19,301 bases of DNA from Deltaproteobacteria bacterium (lineage in GTDB: Bacteria; Desulfobacterota; Syntrophia; Syntrophales; UBA5619): assembly GCA_021372695.1 (NCBI GenBank), contig JAJFTY010000138.1, positions 1-19,301 on the forward strand, read 5' to 3'. Under the pieces are notes generated by a model, which searched no databases, was not told the origin of the DNA, and saw nothing but the letters and a program-made list of their open reading frames with translations. Of this stretch, positions 6,839 through 14,635 are shown piece by piece. Numbering within the stretch: position 1 is the stretch's first letter; each line of letters starts with the position of its first letter. The translations under genes were made by a program, and so were the position numbers.

Positions 6839-7470
6839 TCCACATTCACAAACAGGGACGCGGGCAGCGGACGATTGATCCGGACTTGGCTGAAACCCAG
6901 ATCGGTGAAGCTGCGTTCGTCCTCCACGATCCGGACCCCCTTCATCACGCCGGCCTGCTCCCGCGAAAAAGTCAGCTCGATCCGCCGGATCATCTTGCCC
7001 CAGGCGGCCTCTCGCGGAACGAGTGTCACCTTCGTCTCGGGATCGGTCGCAAGCGTGGCATGGAAATGGGGATTGGCATCGAATCGGCCTTGCTGCCAGT
7101 TTGCGATCTCCTCCATGACCACCCGCATGGCCGAAAGCGAGGCGCCGGCTTCTTCCCTCCACCCCTCCGCATCGTGCAGGTAGCGTTTTATCGCGCTGCC
7201 GTTCATCATCAGAACGCTTCGGACGGGAAGGTCGTATTCCCAGCGGAGTTGACCCGGGCTCTGGTAGAAAAACCGTCCCTCGGAGATGAAGGGCCTGGTC
7301 AGCATCGGAAGCGTCTTCTTCTGAACGAATCGGGCCTCGACGGAGGTGATCCGGCTGGCAGCCTCGCGGAGCCCTTCCCAACTGTCGGCCCAGGCAATCA
7401 CCCAAGGCAGGAGCAGGAGCAGCAGGAGGAGCGGACGGCGGCGGGCGGCCCCTGACGGAATCTCCCCCAT
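6835..7470 (-). CDS. LolA-like periplasmic lipoprotein/lipid carrier
   Basis: A 211-residue protein with a clear Sec signal peptide: arginines at 10-12, eight consecutive leucines and a probable cut after AWA (residue 28). The mature part has the LolA pattern: ASRITSVEARFVQKKTLPML, then EGRFFYQSPGQLRWEYD, matching the RFxQ and GxFxxxxPxxxRWxY segments of LolA, followed by beta strands that would close the half-barrel. LolA proteins ferry acylated lipoproteins or lipids across the periplasm. The gene lies in a biosynthetic operon, 2 nt after the FabG-like stop and overlapping the lipoprotein gene, so this is probably the specialised paralogue seen in aryl polyene clusters rather than housekeeping lolA. 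No MMPL exporter, its usual partner there, is present in the window. Confidence 0.83.
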   Translation of the reverse strand: MGEIPSGAARRRPLLLLLLLLPWVIAWADSWEGLREAASRITSVEARFVQKKTLPMLTRPFISEGRFFYQSPGQLRWEYDLPVRSVLMMNGSAIKRYLHDAEGWREEAGASLSAMRVVMEEIANWQQGRFDANPHFHATLATDPETKVTLVPREAAWGKMIRRIELTFSREQAGVMKGVRIVEDERSFTDLGFSQVRINRPLPASLFVNVE

Positions 7471-7472
7471 GC

Positions 7473-8201
7473 TCAGAACATTCCCCCGTTCACGGAGATC
7501 ACCTGGCCGGTGATGTAGGAGGCGTCATCGGAACAGAGAAATCGGACCACCTTTGCCACCTCGTCGGGCCGGCCGATCCGCCCCATCGGGATCGTCTGCT
7601 TGAGGTGCGGCATGGGGACGTCCCGGATCATCTCCGTGTCGATCGGTCCCGGCGCCACGACGTTCACCCGGATCCCGAGCCGGGCAACTTCAGCGCTGAG
7701 CACGCGGCTCGCGGCGATGACGCCCGCCTTGGCCGCGGCATAATTGGCCTGCCCGCGGTTCCCCGTCAGCGCCGAGACCGACGAGAGCGAGACGATGGAG
7801 CCGCTTTTCCGACGGAGCATCATCCTCAGGACGGGCTTGGTCATGTTGAAGAACCCGTGAAGGGTCGTATCGATCACCGCGTCCCAGTCCCTCCGGGGCA
7901 TCATCAGGAAAAGACCGTCCGCCGTCATGCCGGCGTTGTTCACCAGCACGTCCACCCGGCTGAGCCGTCCGAGGAGCTCTTCAATCGCCCGTTCCGATGC
8001 CGCCGCGTCTCCGACGTCGAACTTGGCCGCCTCCCCGCTCCCGCCAGCCTCCCGGATCCGCTTCAGGGTCTCCTCTGCCGCCGCGTCGTTGGCCTTGTAG
8101 GTGATGACGGTCCGATACCCATGCGCCGCCAGGTCTACGGCGATGGCCCGGCCGATCCCGCGGCTTCCCCCCGTCACGATGGCAATCTTGCCGTCACTCA
8201 T
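7473..8201 (-). CDS. fabG: FabG-like 3-oxoacyl-ACP reductase (SDR family)
   Basis: A 242-residue classical short-chain dehydrogenase. The NAD(P)-binding TGGSRGIG is at 10-17, NNAG at 88-91, and the catalytic Ser141, Tyr154 and Lys158 lie in SSVSALTGNRGQANYAAAKAG. It should reduce a 3-oxoacyl thioester to the 3-hydroxy form. The position equivalent to the fourth FabG catalytic residue (Asn in ETNLSSVF of E. coli FabG) is Thr113 in DTTLHGFF. The start at 8201 has GGAGA upstream; longer in-frame starts extend into the intergenic region without homology. It lies 135 bp after the ligase and 2 nt before the LolA-like gene. The context points to a dedicated ketoreductase (ApeQ-like) rather than the housekeeping fatty-acid enzyme, as no other fab gene is adjacent. 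Confidence 0.9.
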   Translation of the reverse strand: MSDGKIAIVTGGSRGIGRAIAVDLAAHGYRTVITYKANDAAAEETLKRIREAGGSGEAAKFDVGDAAASERAIEELLGRLSRVDVLVNNAGMTADGLFLMMPRRDWDAVIDTTLHGFFNMTKPVLRMMLRRKSGSIVSLSSVSALTGNRGQANYAAAKAGVIAASRVLSAEVARLGIRVNVVAPGPIDTEMIRDVPMPHLKQTIPMGRIGRPDEVAKVVRFLCSDDASYITGQVISVNGGMF

Positions 8202-8336
8202 TTTGTCTCTCCTGCTCATCCTGCAAAACCGGTGCGCCGACTTGGGAAGCGGATTCCGGGAACATATAGGGCCGATCTTTCGGACCGGAGCAGTCCACGC
8301 GGAAAGCGAATCTAAATGTTGCGCTGACATTCCGCA

Positions 8337-9854
8337 TCATTGCAGCATCTCCTTCAACTCTTTCTTGAGAATCTTGCCCGCGGAATTTCGGGGGAACTCT
8401 CCGACAAAAATGATTTTCTTCGGAAGCTTGAAATGGGCAATCCGGTCCCGGATGGCCGCAAGCAGGGCCTCTTCCGTGAGTTTGGCCCCCTCCTTGAGCA
8501 TCACGAAGGCGGCCACGACCTCCCCCTTCTTACGGTCGGGCATCCCGACCGCGGCGGCCTCCCTCACCTCCGGCAGCGCCTGGATCACCCGCTCCACCTC
8601 GGCCGGATAGATGTTCTCACCCGAGCTGATGATCATCTCCACCTTCCGGCCGACGATATAGATGAACCCCTCCTCGTCCCGCCGGCCCATGTCTCCCGTG
8701 TGAAACCAGCCCCCGCGCATCGCCTCCTGGGTCTCACCAGGCTTGTTCCAGTAGCCGGCGAAGACGTTCGGCCCCTTGACGATGATCTCGCCCGGCTCGC
8801 CCGGTTCGACATCCCGGTCCTGATCATCGACGATCCGGAGCAGGACGTGGAACACCTCCTTCCCCACGGAACCGGCTTTGCGGATCGAATCTGCCAGATC
8901 CAGGGAGGTGAGGCGAAAGGTCTCCGTCATCCCGTATCCCTGGGCGAAGCAGATCCCCTTCTCCTCCTGGTATTTCCGGATGACCGCCAGCGGCATGGGC
9001 GCCCCGCCGGCGATGAAGAAATGGATGTGGGAAAAATCCGCCCCGGCCCAGGCTTCGGTCCGGGTCAGGAGCTGGAACATCACCGGCACGGCGAACATGT
9101 AGTTGATCTTCTCCCGGCAGATGATGTTGATCGCCTCGCCGGCGTTGAAGAATCCCTTGAGGGCCAGGGAGCCGCCCGCATAGAGGATCGGCAGGGCCGA
9201 GGCGCCGAGAGCGCCAATATGGAACAGGGGCGCCACGACGAGCGATTTGTACGACCGGTTGATCCCGCAGCCGATCACCGTGTTGATCGAGCCGAAGAGC
9301 ACGTTCTCGTGCGTCAGGACCGCACCCTTGGGATCCCCCGTCGTTCCGGAGGTGTACATGATGAAGAGCGGGTCGGCCAGCCGGACCTCCTCCGGGGGAA
9401 CGGGTTCCAGAGAGGGAAAAGGGGAAACGGCTTCGGCAAGGAGGGGATCGTCCCCGGACGCACCGCCGTGGCGAAGGCTCTGCGGCCATGAGGGCAGGGA
9501 TCTCTTCACCTCATCGACCTTGTCGGCGAACTCCGCCGAGTAGATGACCATCCTGGGCCCGCAATCCCGGAAGATGTAGGAGAGCTCCGGCACGGCCAGA
9601 CGAAAGTTGATGGGCACCATGATCGACCCGGTCTTGGCACAGGCAAAGAATATTTCCAGGAACTCCGACGCGTTGGCCATCAGAACGGCCACCCGTTCGC
9701 CCTTGCCGACCCCCCAGGCTGCAAACGCGTTGGCCGTGCGGTTCACCCGCTCGTTGAACTGACGATTCGTGTAGGAGCGAGTCTCCTCCTCCTTCAGGAA
9801 CGGCCCGTCCGGATCGGTCATGGCCCGCTTGAATACCCATTCCCCGATGTTCAT
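8337..9854 (-). CDS. AMP-forming acyl/aryl-CoA ligase (ANL superfamily)
   Basis: A full-length 505-residue adenylating enzyme that activates a carboxylic acid with ATP to an acyl-AMP and then a CoA (or ACP) thioester. Motifs in order: ATP loop YTSGTTGDPKG (167-177), substrate region IAGGAPMP (281-288), YGMTE (307-311), TGD (386-388), hinge region GRKVEMI (402-408) and catalytic Lys494 in NSAGKI. It resembles FadD13-like and 4-coumarate/benzoate-CoA ligases; acyl versus aryl substrate cannot be told. It is the first gene of the five-gene operon and has its own promoter at 9941-9969. Together with the ammonia lyase about 6 kb downstream it could activate the aryl acrylate (ApeH-like role); this is inference. 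Confidence 0.93.
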   Translation of the reverse strand: MNIGEWVFKRAMTDPDGPFLKEEETRSYTNRQFNERVNRTANAFAAWGVGKGERVAVLMANASEFLEIFFACAKTGSIMVPINFRLAVPELSYIFRDCGPRMVIYSAEFADKVDEVKRSLPSWPQSLRHGGASGDDPLLAEAVSPFPSLEPVPPEEVRLADPLFIMYTSGTTGDPKGAVLTHENVLFGSINTVIGCGINRSYKSLVVAPLFHIGALGASALPILYAGGSLALKGFFNAGEAINIICREKINYMFAVPVMFQLLTRTEAWAGADFSHIHFFIAGGAPMPLAVIRKYQEEKGICFAQGYGMTETFRLTSLDLADSIRKAGSVGKEVFHVLLRIVDDQDRDVEPGEPGEIIVKGPNVFAGYWNKPGETQEAMRGGWFHTGDMGRRDEEGFIYIVGRKVEMIISSGENIYPAEVERVIQALPEVREAAAVGMPDRKKGEVVAAFVMLKEGAKLTEEALLAAIRDRIAHFKLPKKIIFVGEFPRNSAGKILKKELKEMLQ

Positions 9855-9940
9855 TCCGCTACCCCAACTCCAATTTCTCCCGCCGTTTTCCGCCCCGTTT
9901 CCTGGGATCTTTCGCTTCGATGCGACGGGTCGCCATCGGC

Positions 9941-9969
9941 CTTATACCTTTCCGGTACGATTTTGTCCA
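9941..9969 (-). promoter_or_regulatory. Putative sigma-70 type promoter of the ligase operon
   Basis: On the minus strand TGGACA (9969-9964, 5 of 6), a 17-bp spacer, then TATAAG (9946-9941, 5 of 6). Transcription would start near 9934, about 80 nt before the ligase ATG at 9854. The 205-bp gap between pgm and the ligase holds no gene, so an internal promoter here is expected. Confidence 0.55.
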
Positions 9970-10059
9970 AGGGTAAGTCACGCCCGCCGGTACCCTGCTC
10001 TCCGGCCTGCCCGTCCCCTGATTACCATCCACGATGCCGGGAAACGGACCCATATCCGG

Positions 10060-11721
10060 TCAAGGCCGGCTACCCCCCGCGGCCGCGAACGCGCCATCGA
10101 CGATCTGCGCGGCCTCTTTTTGGATCTCTCGCAGATGCGCCTCTCCCGAGAGGCTCTCCGCATAGATTTTGTAAACGTTTTCGGTACCCGAGGGGCGGGC
10201 TGCGAACCACCCGTTCCTGGAAACGACCTTGAGGCCCCCGATTTCGGCGCCGTTGCCGGGCGCACGGGTCAGGATCGCAAGGATCGGTTCATCGGCCAGT
10301 TCTCTGGCGGAAATCATCGCCGGGGTGAGACCCTTGAGCGCCCTCTTCTGTTCGGGCGTGGCTGGGGCGTCGATTCTCTCGTAGAACGACGTTCCGAACC
10401 GCTCCTCGATCTCCCGATAGAGGTCCGCGGGGTCTTTGCCCGTTTTCGCCATGAGTTCGCAGGCGAGCAGATCCATGATGATGCCATCCTTGTCGGTTGT
10501 CCACACGGTGCCGTTCCTTCTCAGGAATGCGGCCCCGGCGCTTTCCTCACCGCCAAAACCGCAGGAGCCCTCCAGCAGGCCCGGCACGAACCATTTGAAG
10601 CCAACCGGGACCTCGTAGAGCCGCCTGCCGAGATCCGCGGCCACGCGGTCGATCATCGCCGTGGAAACCAGGGTCTTTCCAATCGCTGCATCCGGGCTCC
10701 AACCCGGCCGGCTGCGGAAGAGGTAGGCAATGGCCGTCGACAGGTAATGGTTCGGATTCATCAACCCTCTGCTCCGGGAGACGATGCCGTGGCGATCGAC
10801 GTCCGTATCGTTGCCGAAGGCGATGTCGAATCGGTCCTTCAGGCGGACCAGACTTTCCATGGCAAAGGGGGATGAGCAGTCCATACGGATCCGGCCATCC
10901 CGATCCACGGTCATGAAGGAGAAGGTCGGATCGACCGCACGGTTCACGACCGAAATCGACAGACCGTAACTCTCGGCGATGGGGTCCCAGAAGTCCACGG
11001 ACGCCCCGCCGAGAGGATCTGCGCCGATTCGAAGTCCCGACCCTGAAATCGCCTCCATGTCGATCACGTTCCTGAGGTCTGCGACATAGGGGGAAACATA
11101 ATCGTACTCATGGACCGCCCCGCTCTTCAACGCCTTTTCCCAGGGGATGCGGCGGACCTTCGCAGCGCCGGCGGCCAGGATGGCATTGGCCCGCTCCTCG
11201 ATGATCCGCGTCGTCTCCGTGTCGGCCGGCCCCCCTTCGGGGGGGTTGTACTTGAATCCCCCGTCCTCCGGCGGGTTATGGGAGGGGGTGACCACCACGC
11301 CGTCGGCCAACCCGGATTTCCTTCCCCGGTTATAGGTCAGTATCGCATGGGAGATCACCGGCGTCGGGGTGTACCGCAGATCCTTCTGGATCATGACGTG
11401 GAGCCGGTGCCCGGCGAAGACCTCGACTGCGGTCACCAGAGCCGCTTCCGACAGAGCGTGGGTATCCATGCCGATGAAAAGCGGGCCGTCGATTTTCTTT
11501 GCTTTCCGGTACTCGCACAGCGCCCGGCTGATGGCCAGAATGTGCCCCTCGTTGAAGCTGTTGTTCAGGGAGGTTCCCCGGTGGCCCGACGTCCCGAAAG
11601 CGACCCTCTGCAGGGGATCGGCAGCGTCCGGCCGGCGGGTGTAGTAAGCGGCCAGCAGCCTCGGGATGTTCGCGAGGAGAGACCGGGGGGCCGGTTTGCC
11701 GGCAAGCTCATGGATTTTCAT
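10060..11721 (-). CDS. pgm: Phosphoglucomutase (alpha-D-glucose phosphate-specific, E. coli Pgm type)
   Basis: A 553-residue, full-length member of the alpha-D-phosphohexomutase superfamily. It interconverts glucose-1-phosphate and glucose-6-phosphate in the cytosol, feeding glycogen, trehalose or cell-envelope sugars. The phosphorylated serine is Ser147 in [11 protein letters not shown], with the long Pgm-specific extension; the Mg loop is [10 protein letters not shown] (Asp305, Asp307, Asp309); the sugar loop is GEESAGA (391-397); and the phosphate-binding loop is [12 protein letters not shown] (509-520). The N-terminal [11 protein letters not shown] is typical of this family and fixes the start at 11721, with GGAGG about 8 nt upstream. 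It is flanked by gaps of 205 and 242 bp and looks monocistronic. Confidence 0.96.
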   Translation of the reverse strand: MKIHELAGKPAPRSLLANIPRLLAAYYTRRPDAADPLQRVAFGTSGHRGTSLNNSFNEGHILAISRALCEYRKAKKIDGPLFIGMDTHALSEAALVTAVEVFAGHRLHVMIQKDLRYTPTPVISHAILTYNRGRKSGLADGVVVTPSHNPPEDGGFKYNPPEGGPADTETTRIIEERANAILAAGAAKVRRIPWEKALKSGAVHEYDYVSPYVADLRNVIDMEAISGSGLRIGADPLGGASVDFWDPIAESYGLSISVVNRAVDPTFSFMTVDRDGRIRMDCSSPFAMESLVRLKDRFDIAFGNDTDVDRHGIVSRSRGLMNPNHYLSTAIAYLFRSRPGWSPDAAIGKTLVSTAMIDRVAADLGRRLYEVPVGFKWFVPGLLEGSCGFGGEESAGAAFLRRNGTVWTTDKDGIIMDLLACELMAKTGKDPADLYREIEERFGTSFYERIDAPATPEQKRALKGLTPAMISARELADEPILAILTRAPGNGAEIGGLKVVSRNGWFAARPSGTENVYKIYAESLSGEAHLREIQKEAAQIVDGAFAAAGGSRP

Positions 11722-11880
11722 CCTCTTTCCCTCCACCGGATCAGAATACAAAACCTTGTCGCGCGACCCTGAAATCGGGTCCCGGGAGCGCGCATTGGAC
11801 CAGGAGCGCATCCGGAAGACCCGCCGTTCAGGCGGGGATAAGGGGCGCATAAGAAACGGAAAGCCTCCTTGCCGGGAAGC

Positions 11881-11896
11881 GCCGCCCGCGGGCGGC
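11881..11896. repeat. Perfect 16-bp GC-only palindrome
   Basis: GCCGCCCGCGGGCGGC, self-complementary over all 16 bases, in the 242-bp gap between the polyferredoxin gene's end and pgm. It is 7 bp from the A/T-rich inverted repeat at 11904-11923. Together they may form the transcription end of the polyferredoxin operon or a pgm control region; no T-run follows on the minus strand, so the terminator reading is weak. Nothing else gene-like is seen in this gap. Confidence 0.35.
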
Positions 11897-11903
11897 GACT
11901 TCA

Positions 11904-11923
11904 TATTTTTCGGTCGAAAAATA
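11904..11923. repeat. A/T-rich inverted repeat, 9-bp arms
   Basis: TATTTTTCG-GT-CGAAAAATA: perfect 9-bp arms around two bases, striking against the GC-rich background. It lies 40 bp after the polyferredoxin stop and 183 bp before the pgm start, on the downstream side of one and upstream of the other. It could act as a termination hairpin (it has its own T-runs within the arms) or as an operator. Confidence 0.4.
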
Positions 11924-11963
11924 CCCCACTTGCGGAGGGATCATGATTTTTAAAGGTCTCATT

Positions 11964-13565
11964 TCACAGAAACCCCTTGGGCTTCTGCGGCGTGGCTTCG
12001 CCTGCCGGAGGGCTGCCGGACTCCTCGATCATGAACTGGTCGTCGCCGGGATCGGGCGTGAATTCCAGCTCGAGCTTCCGGGCCTCGGCGATGTACGAGC
12101 CCCTCTTCAGCCGGATCTCCCCATCGGCGATGACTATAATCGCCGACTCGCCAACGACCGGACATCGCTGCTCGCAATAACCGCAGCCATTGCACCGGGA
12201 GGCGATCACGAAGGGCCGTCGATATCCGTCCACCGTTCGGAAGACGATTGCGTTATAGGGGCAGATCTCGTCGCAGATCAGGCACTGTTTGTTCTGGGCC
12301 CACACCAGGCACATCTCCTTGCGGAGGACCGCCGTCCCGATCTTGGCGTGGGTTTTTTCCGCGAGCGGCAGGGAACGGATCGCCTGGGTCGGACAAACCC
12401 GGCCGCAGACGTTGCAGTTCGGCTCACAGGCCGCCATTCGCAGCTCCAGCCTCGGGGTCCAGAGTCCCGGGAAACCGGACTCCCACAGGGCGGGCTGCAG
12501 GGTATTGGTCACACAGGATTTCATGCACTCCCCGCAACGGACACAGGTGCCCAGGAATTCGGCCTCGGGAAGCGCCCCCGGGGGCCGGATGAGGGGGCGG
12601 CGTCCGTGCAGCAGGGTGAACGGGGTCTTCAGCGAAAGAAAGCCGAGGGCAAGTCCTCCACCCACTGCGGCCACGAATCCCCTGCGGGAGAGGCTCGGAC
12701 GGGAATACTCACCCATCCCGGGAAAAGCAGCGGGAAAGGTGATCGCCTTCTGCGGACAGACCCGGGCGCACTCCCGGCACTGGATGCACTCCGGAGTGAG
12801 GGTTGCGAGCGGATCCTCCGCGATCGCCCCCATGGGGCAGCGCGCCCGGCACGCCATGCAGCGGTTGCAGGCGTCGCTCACACGACGCCGGAACAGCCCG
12901 AGCGGTGCGATGAGGCTCAGCATGGCCCCCAGCGGGCAGAGATAGCGGCACCAGAACCGGGGCGCAAGGCGGCCGAGCGCCACGACCGCTCCGGCAATCA
13001 CGATGGTCAGGACCGCCATGTAGTAGACAGGCTGGGGAACCTGGAGATGGGAGAGGCCGGTCCATCCCGCTGCCCGGGAAAGCGGCCGGATCAGATCCAG
13101 TGCGAGGTCCAGGAGGGCCACCGTCAGGGGATAGAGGACAAAGGTGTAAAACCGGGTGAGGAGCGTGATCGGGTCGAGGAGATAGGCCCAGGAGACGCCG
13201 ACCAGCGCCGCGGCGAGGATAACGACAAGGAGGAAATATTTCACCCGGTGCAGGCCTGGTCCCGCTTTCAGTCCCGGTCGCCGCTCCTTCCGGAACAGAA
13301 GGAAGTCGAGGCCGTCCAGACCGGCGCCGAGCGGGCAGACGTAGGCACAGAAGAATCGGCCGATAACGAGCGTCGCGCCGATCAGAAGCAGCGACCAGAG
13401 GACGCGGCCGACCACTTCCCGCGCGGCGATCGCGGCATCGGTCCCGAGAAGCGGGTCGATCCGCAGGTAGAGGTCGGCCGGAAGCCACTCGGGCAGCCGG
13501 TAGGTGGCGAGCGCGAAAAGGGCGGTGAACAACAGAAGCGACAGGGCCTGGATCGCCTTCCTCAT
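11964..13565 (-). CDS. Membrane polyferredoxin, NapH-like domain followed by NapG/MauM-like domain
   Basis: A 533-residue iron-sulfur membrane protein. Residues 1 to about 220 form a NapH/YccM-like membrane domain with several TM helices and two CxxxCP motifs (Cys73/77 and Cys206/210). Two ferredoxin clusters follow (Cys233/236/239/243 and Cys260/263/266/270). An internal SRRGF twin-arginine-like motif at 293-297 leads into a hydrophobic helix, and then four clusters arranged as in NapG/MauM: Cys341/344/347/351, Cys380/384/387/391, Cys419/428/431/435 and Cys458/461/464/468. NapH and NapG are normally separate proteins passing quinol electrons to a periplasmic enzyme; here they seem joined. 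The ATG overlaps the DUF362 stop by 4 nt, so the pair should work together. The C-terminal 25 residues are Pro/Gly-rich. Confidence 0.88.
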   Translation of the reverse strand: MRKAIQALSLLLFTALFALATYRLPEWLPADLYLRIDPLLGTDAAIAAREVVGRVLWSLLLIGATLVIGRFFCAYVCPLGAGLDGLDFLLFRKERRPGLKAGPGLHRVKYFLLVVILAAALVGVSWAYLLDPITLLTRFYTFVLYPLTVALLDLALDLIRPLSRAAGWTGLSHLQVPQPVYYMAVLTIVIAGAVVALGRLAPRFWCRYLCPLGAMLSLIAPLGLFRRRVSDACNRCMACRARCPMGAIAEDPLATLTPECIQCRECARVCPQKAITFPAAFPGMGEYSRPSLSRRGFVAAVGGGLALGFLSLKTPFTLLHGRRPLIRPPGALPEAEFLGTCVRCGECMKSCVTNTLQPALWESGFPGLWTPRLELRMAACEPNCNVCGRVCPTQAIRSLPLAEKTHAKIGTAVLRKEMCLVWAQNKQCLICDEICPYNAIVFRTVDGYRRPFVIASRCNGCGYCEQRCPVVGESAIIVIADGEIRLKRGSYIAEARKLELEFTPDPGDDQFMIEESGSPPAGEATPQKPKGFL

Positions 13566-14491
13566 ACGGATCCCTTGTAGATTCTGAGCTTCTCCACGTC
13601 GATCTTCCCCACCCCGCGCTGGTGCGCCGCCAGAAGATGTTCCACCTGCCGCCCCCTGAAACTTTTGCCGTACCACGGCACGATGCCGACCCCGTAGGAA
13701 TCGACGGCCACGGGGTCCGCTCCCGCCACGATGAGGTTTGGCTTCCGGACGTCGCCCGGTCCGCCCGGCCCGCCCGAGGCCATGGCCCGCGTGGCGTCGA
13801 GAATGGTCAACCGCGGCCGGATCACCGTTGCCAGGTCCGCGATCCCCTGATGGATATCGAACTGGGAGTGGAAGCTATCGCGATCCCAGATGAGGCCCAT
13901 GAGGCCCTTCAGCCCCAGGCTCACGCCCGTCGAGGAGTGGGATTTCGCCACGGGAATGCTGATCAGCACGGCATCCTCCAGGAGGTCTCTGCACACCTCC
14001 ACGCGGCTGAGAACCTTTCCCTGCGGAACCTTGATCTCCTGGAAGAATTTCCGGTCCTGCAGCGCGAGGACGTGGACGCCCGGGACATGTTCGCGGCAGG
14101 CGTCCCGGATCCCGCTCCGTTCCAGACAGAGTTCAGCCCTCTGCAGCGTGTGGTCCAGGACGAGAACCTCCTTCGCGCCTGCCTCGATGCAGGCCCGGGC
14201 CGCCGCGACGACGACCAGGGGGTGGGTCGTCGCCGCGAAGTCGGGTGTCCGGGCAAAGGACATGTTGGGTTTGATGATGACCCGCTGTCCCGGCTTCACA
14301 AACCGCGATATTCCCCCCAGAGCCTCCAGGGCTCTTCTTGTGGCCGCGGCCGGTTCGCCGGAAATCACGGCCAGCTCCGGCTCCTCCGCTGCGTTCAGTA
14401 AGGCGGCACTCCCCATCCAGCCGATGGCGGCGCCGGCCGCCGCGGCCTGGAGAAACTGCCGCCTTGAAATGCCCCTTCGATCGTCATCCAT
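13562..14491 (-). CDS. Tat-exported DUF362 domain protein
   Basis: A 309-residue protein with a twin-arginine signal: SRRQFL at 9-14, then an alanine-rich hydrophobic stretch ending near LLNAAEE (about 36). The DUF362 pattern follows: VKPGQRVIIKPNMSF, then THPLVVVAAARACIEAGAKEVLVLDH, IPVAKSHSSTGVSLGLKGLMGLIWDR and the closing GADPVAVDSYG. DUF362 proteins are of unknown catalytic role and often carry or adjoin ferredoxin modules. Tat export suggests folding with a cofactor in the cytoplasm and action in the periplasm. GGAAGG 6 nt upstream supports the start at 14491. Its stop overlaps the polyferredoxin start, and the pair is probably an exported or membrane-linked redox unit. Confidence 0.88.
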   Translation of the reverse strand: MDDDRRGISRRQFLQAAAAGAAIGWMGSAALLNAAEEPELAVISGEPAAATRRALEALGGISRFVKPGQRVIIKPNMSFARTPDFAATTHPLVVVAAARACIEAGAKEVLVLDHTLQRAELCLERSGIRDACREHVPGVHVLALQDRKFFQEIKVPQGKVLSRVEVCRDLLEDAVLISIPVAKSHSSTGVSLGLKGLMGLIWDRDSFHSQFDIHQGIADLATVIRPRLTILDATRAMASGGPGGPGDVRKPNLIVAGADPVAVDSYGVGIVPWYGKSFRGRQVEHLLAAHQRGVGKIDVEKLRIYKGSV

Positions 14492-14635
14492 GTAATACCT
14501 TCCTGTCTTCTTACGATTCCGACCGACCCTCGCGCAAGGAGATCCGCGAGGCTCTCTTGCGTGAAGTTCCTGCTCCATACCTCATTTCGCGGATCGTCCC
14601 CCGGGGTGAATCCTGCGGCGACTTTCTCCTTCCTC

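Noticed and set aside
6839..7405. N-terminal extension of the DUF3261-like lipoprotein frame
   Set aside because: It overlaps the LolA-like gene in another frame. The ATG at 6838 gives a perfect lipoprotein signal peptide and a 4-nt overlap with the LolA-like stop.
8340..9491. A 383-codon open frame on the plus strand
   Set aside because: Antisense to the ligase gene, biased to His, Asp and Arg, with no domain recognised.
11943..13580. A 545-codon open frame on the plus strand
   Set aside because: It lies antisense to the polyferredoxin gene, has repetitive Gly/Arg/Glu/Gln-rich composition and no recognisable domain. Long antisense frames are expected in GC-rich coding DNA.
14528..14551. 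Hairpin with 7-bp arms CCTCGCG/CGCGAGG after the HAD gene
   Set aside because: Loop of 10 nt, no T-run and only 7 bp; too weak to call a terminator.
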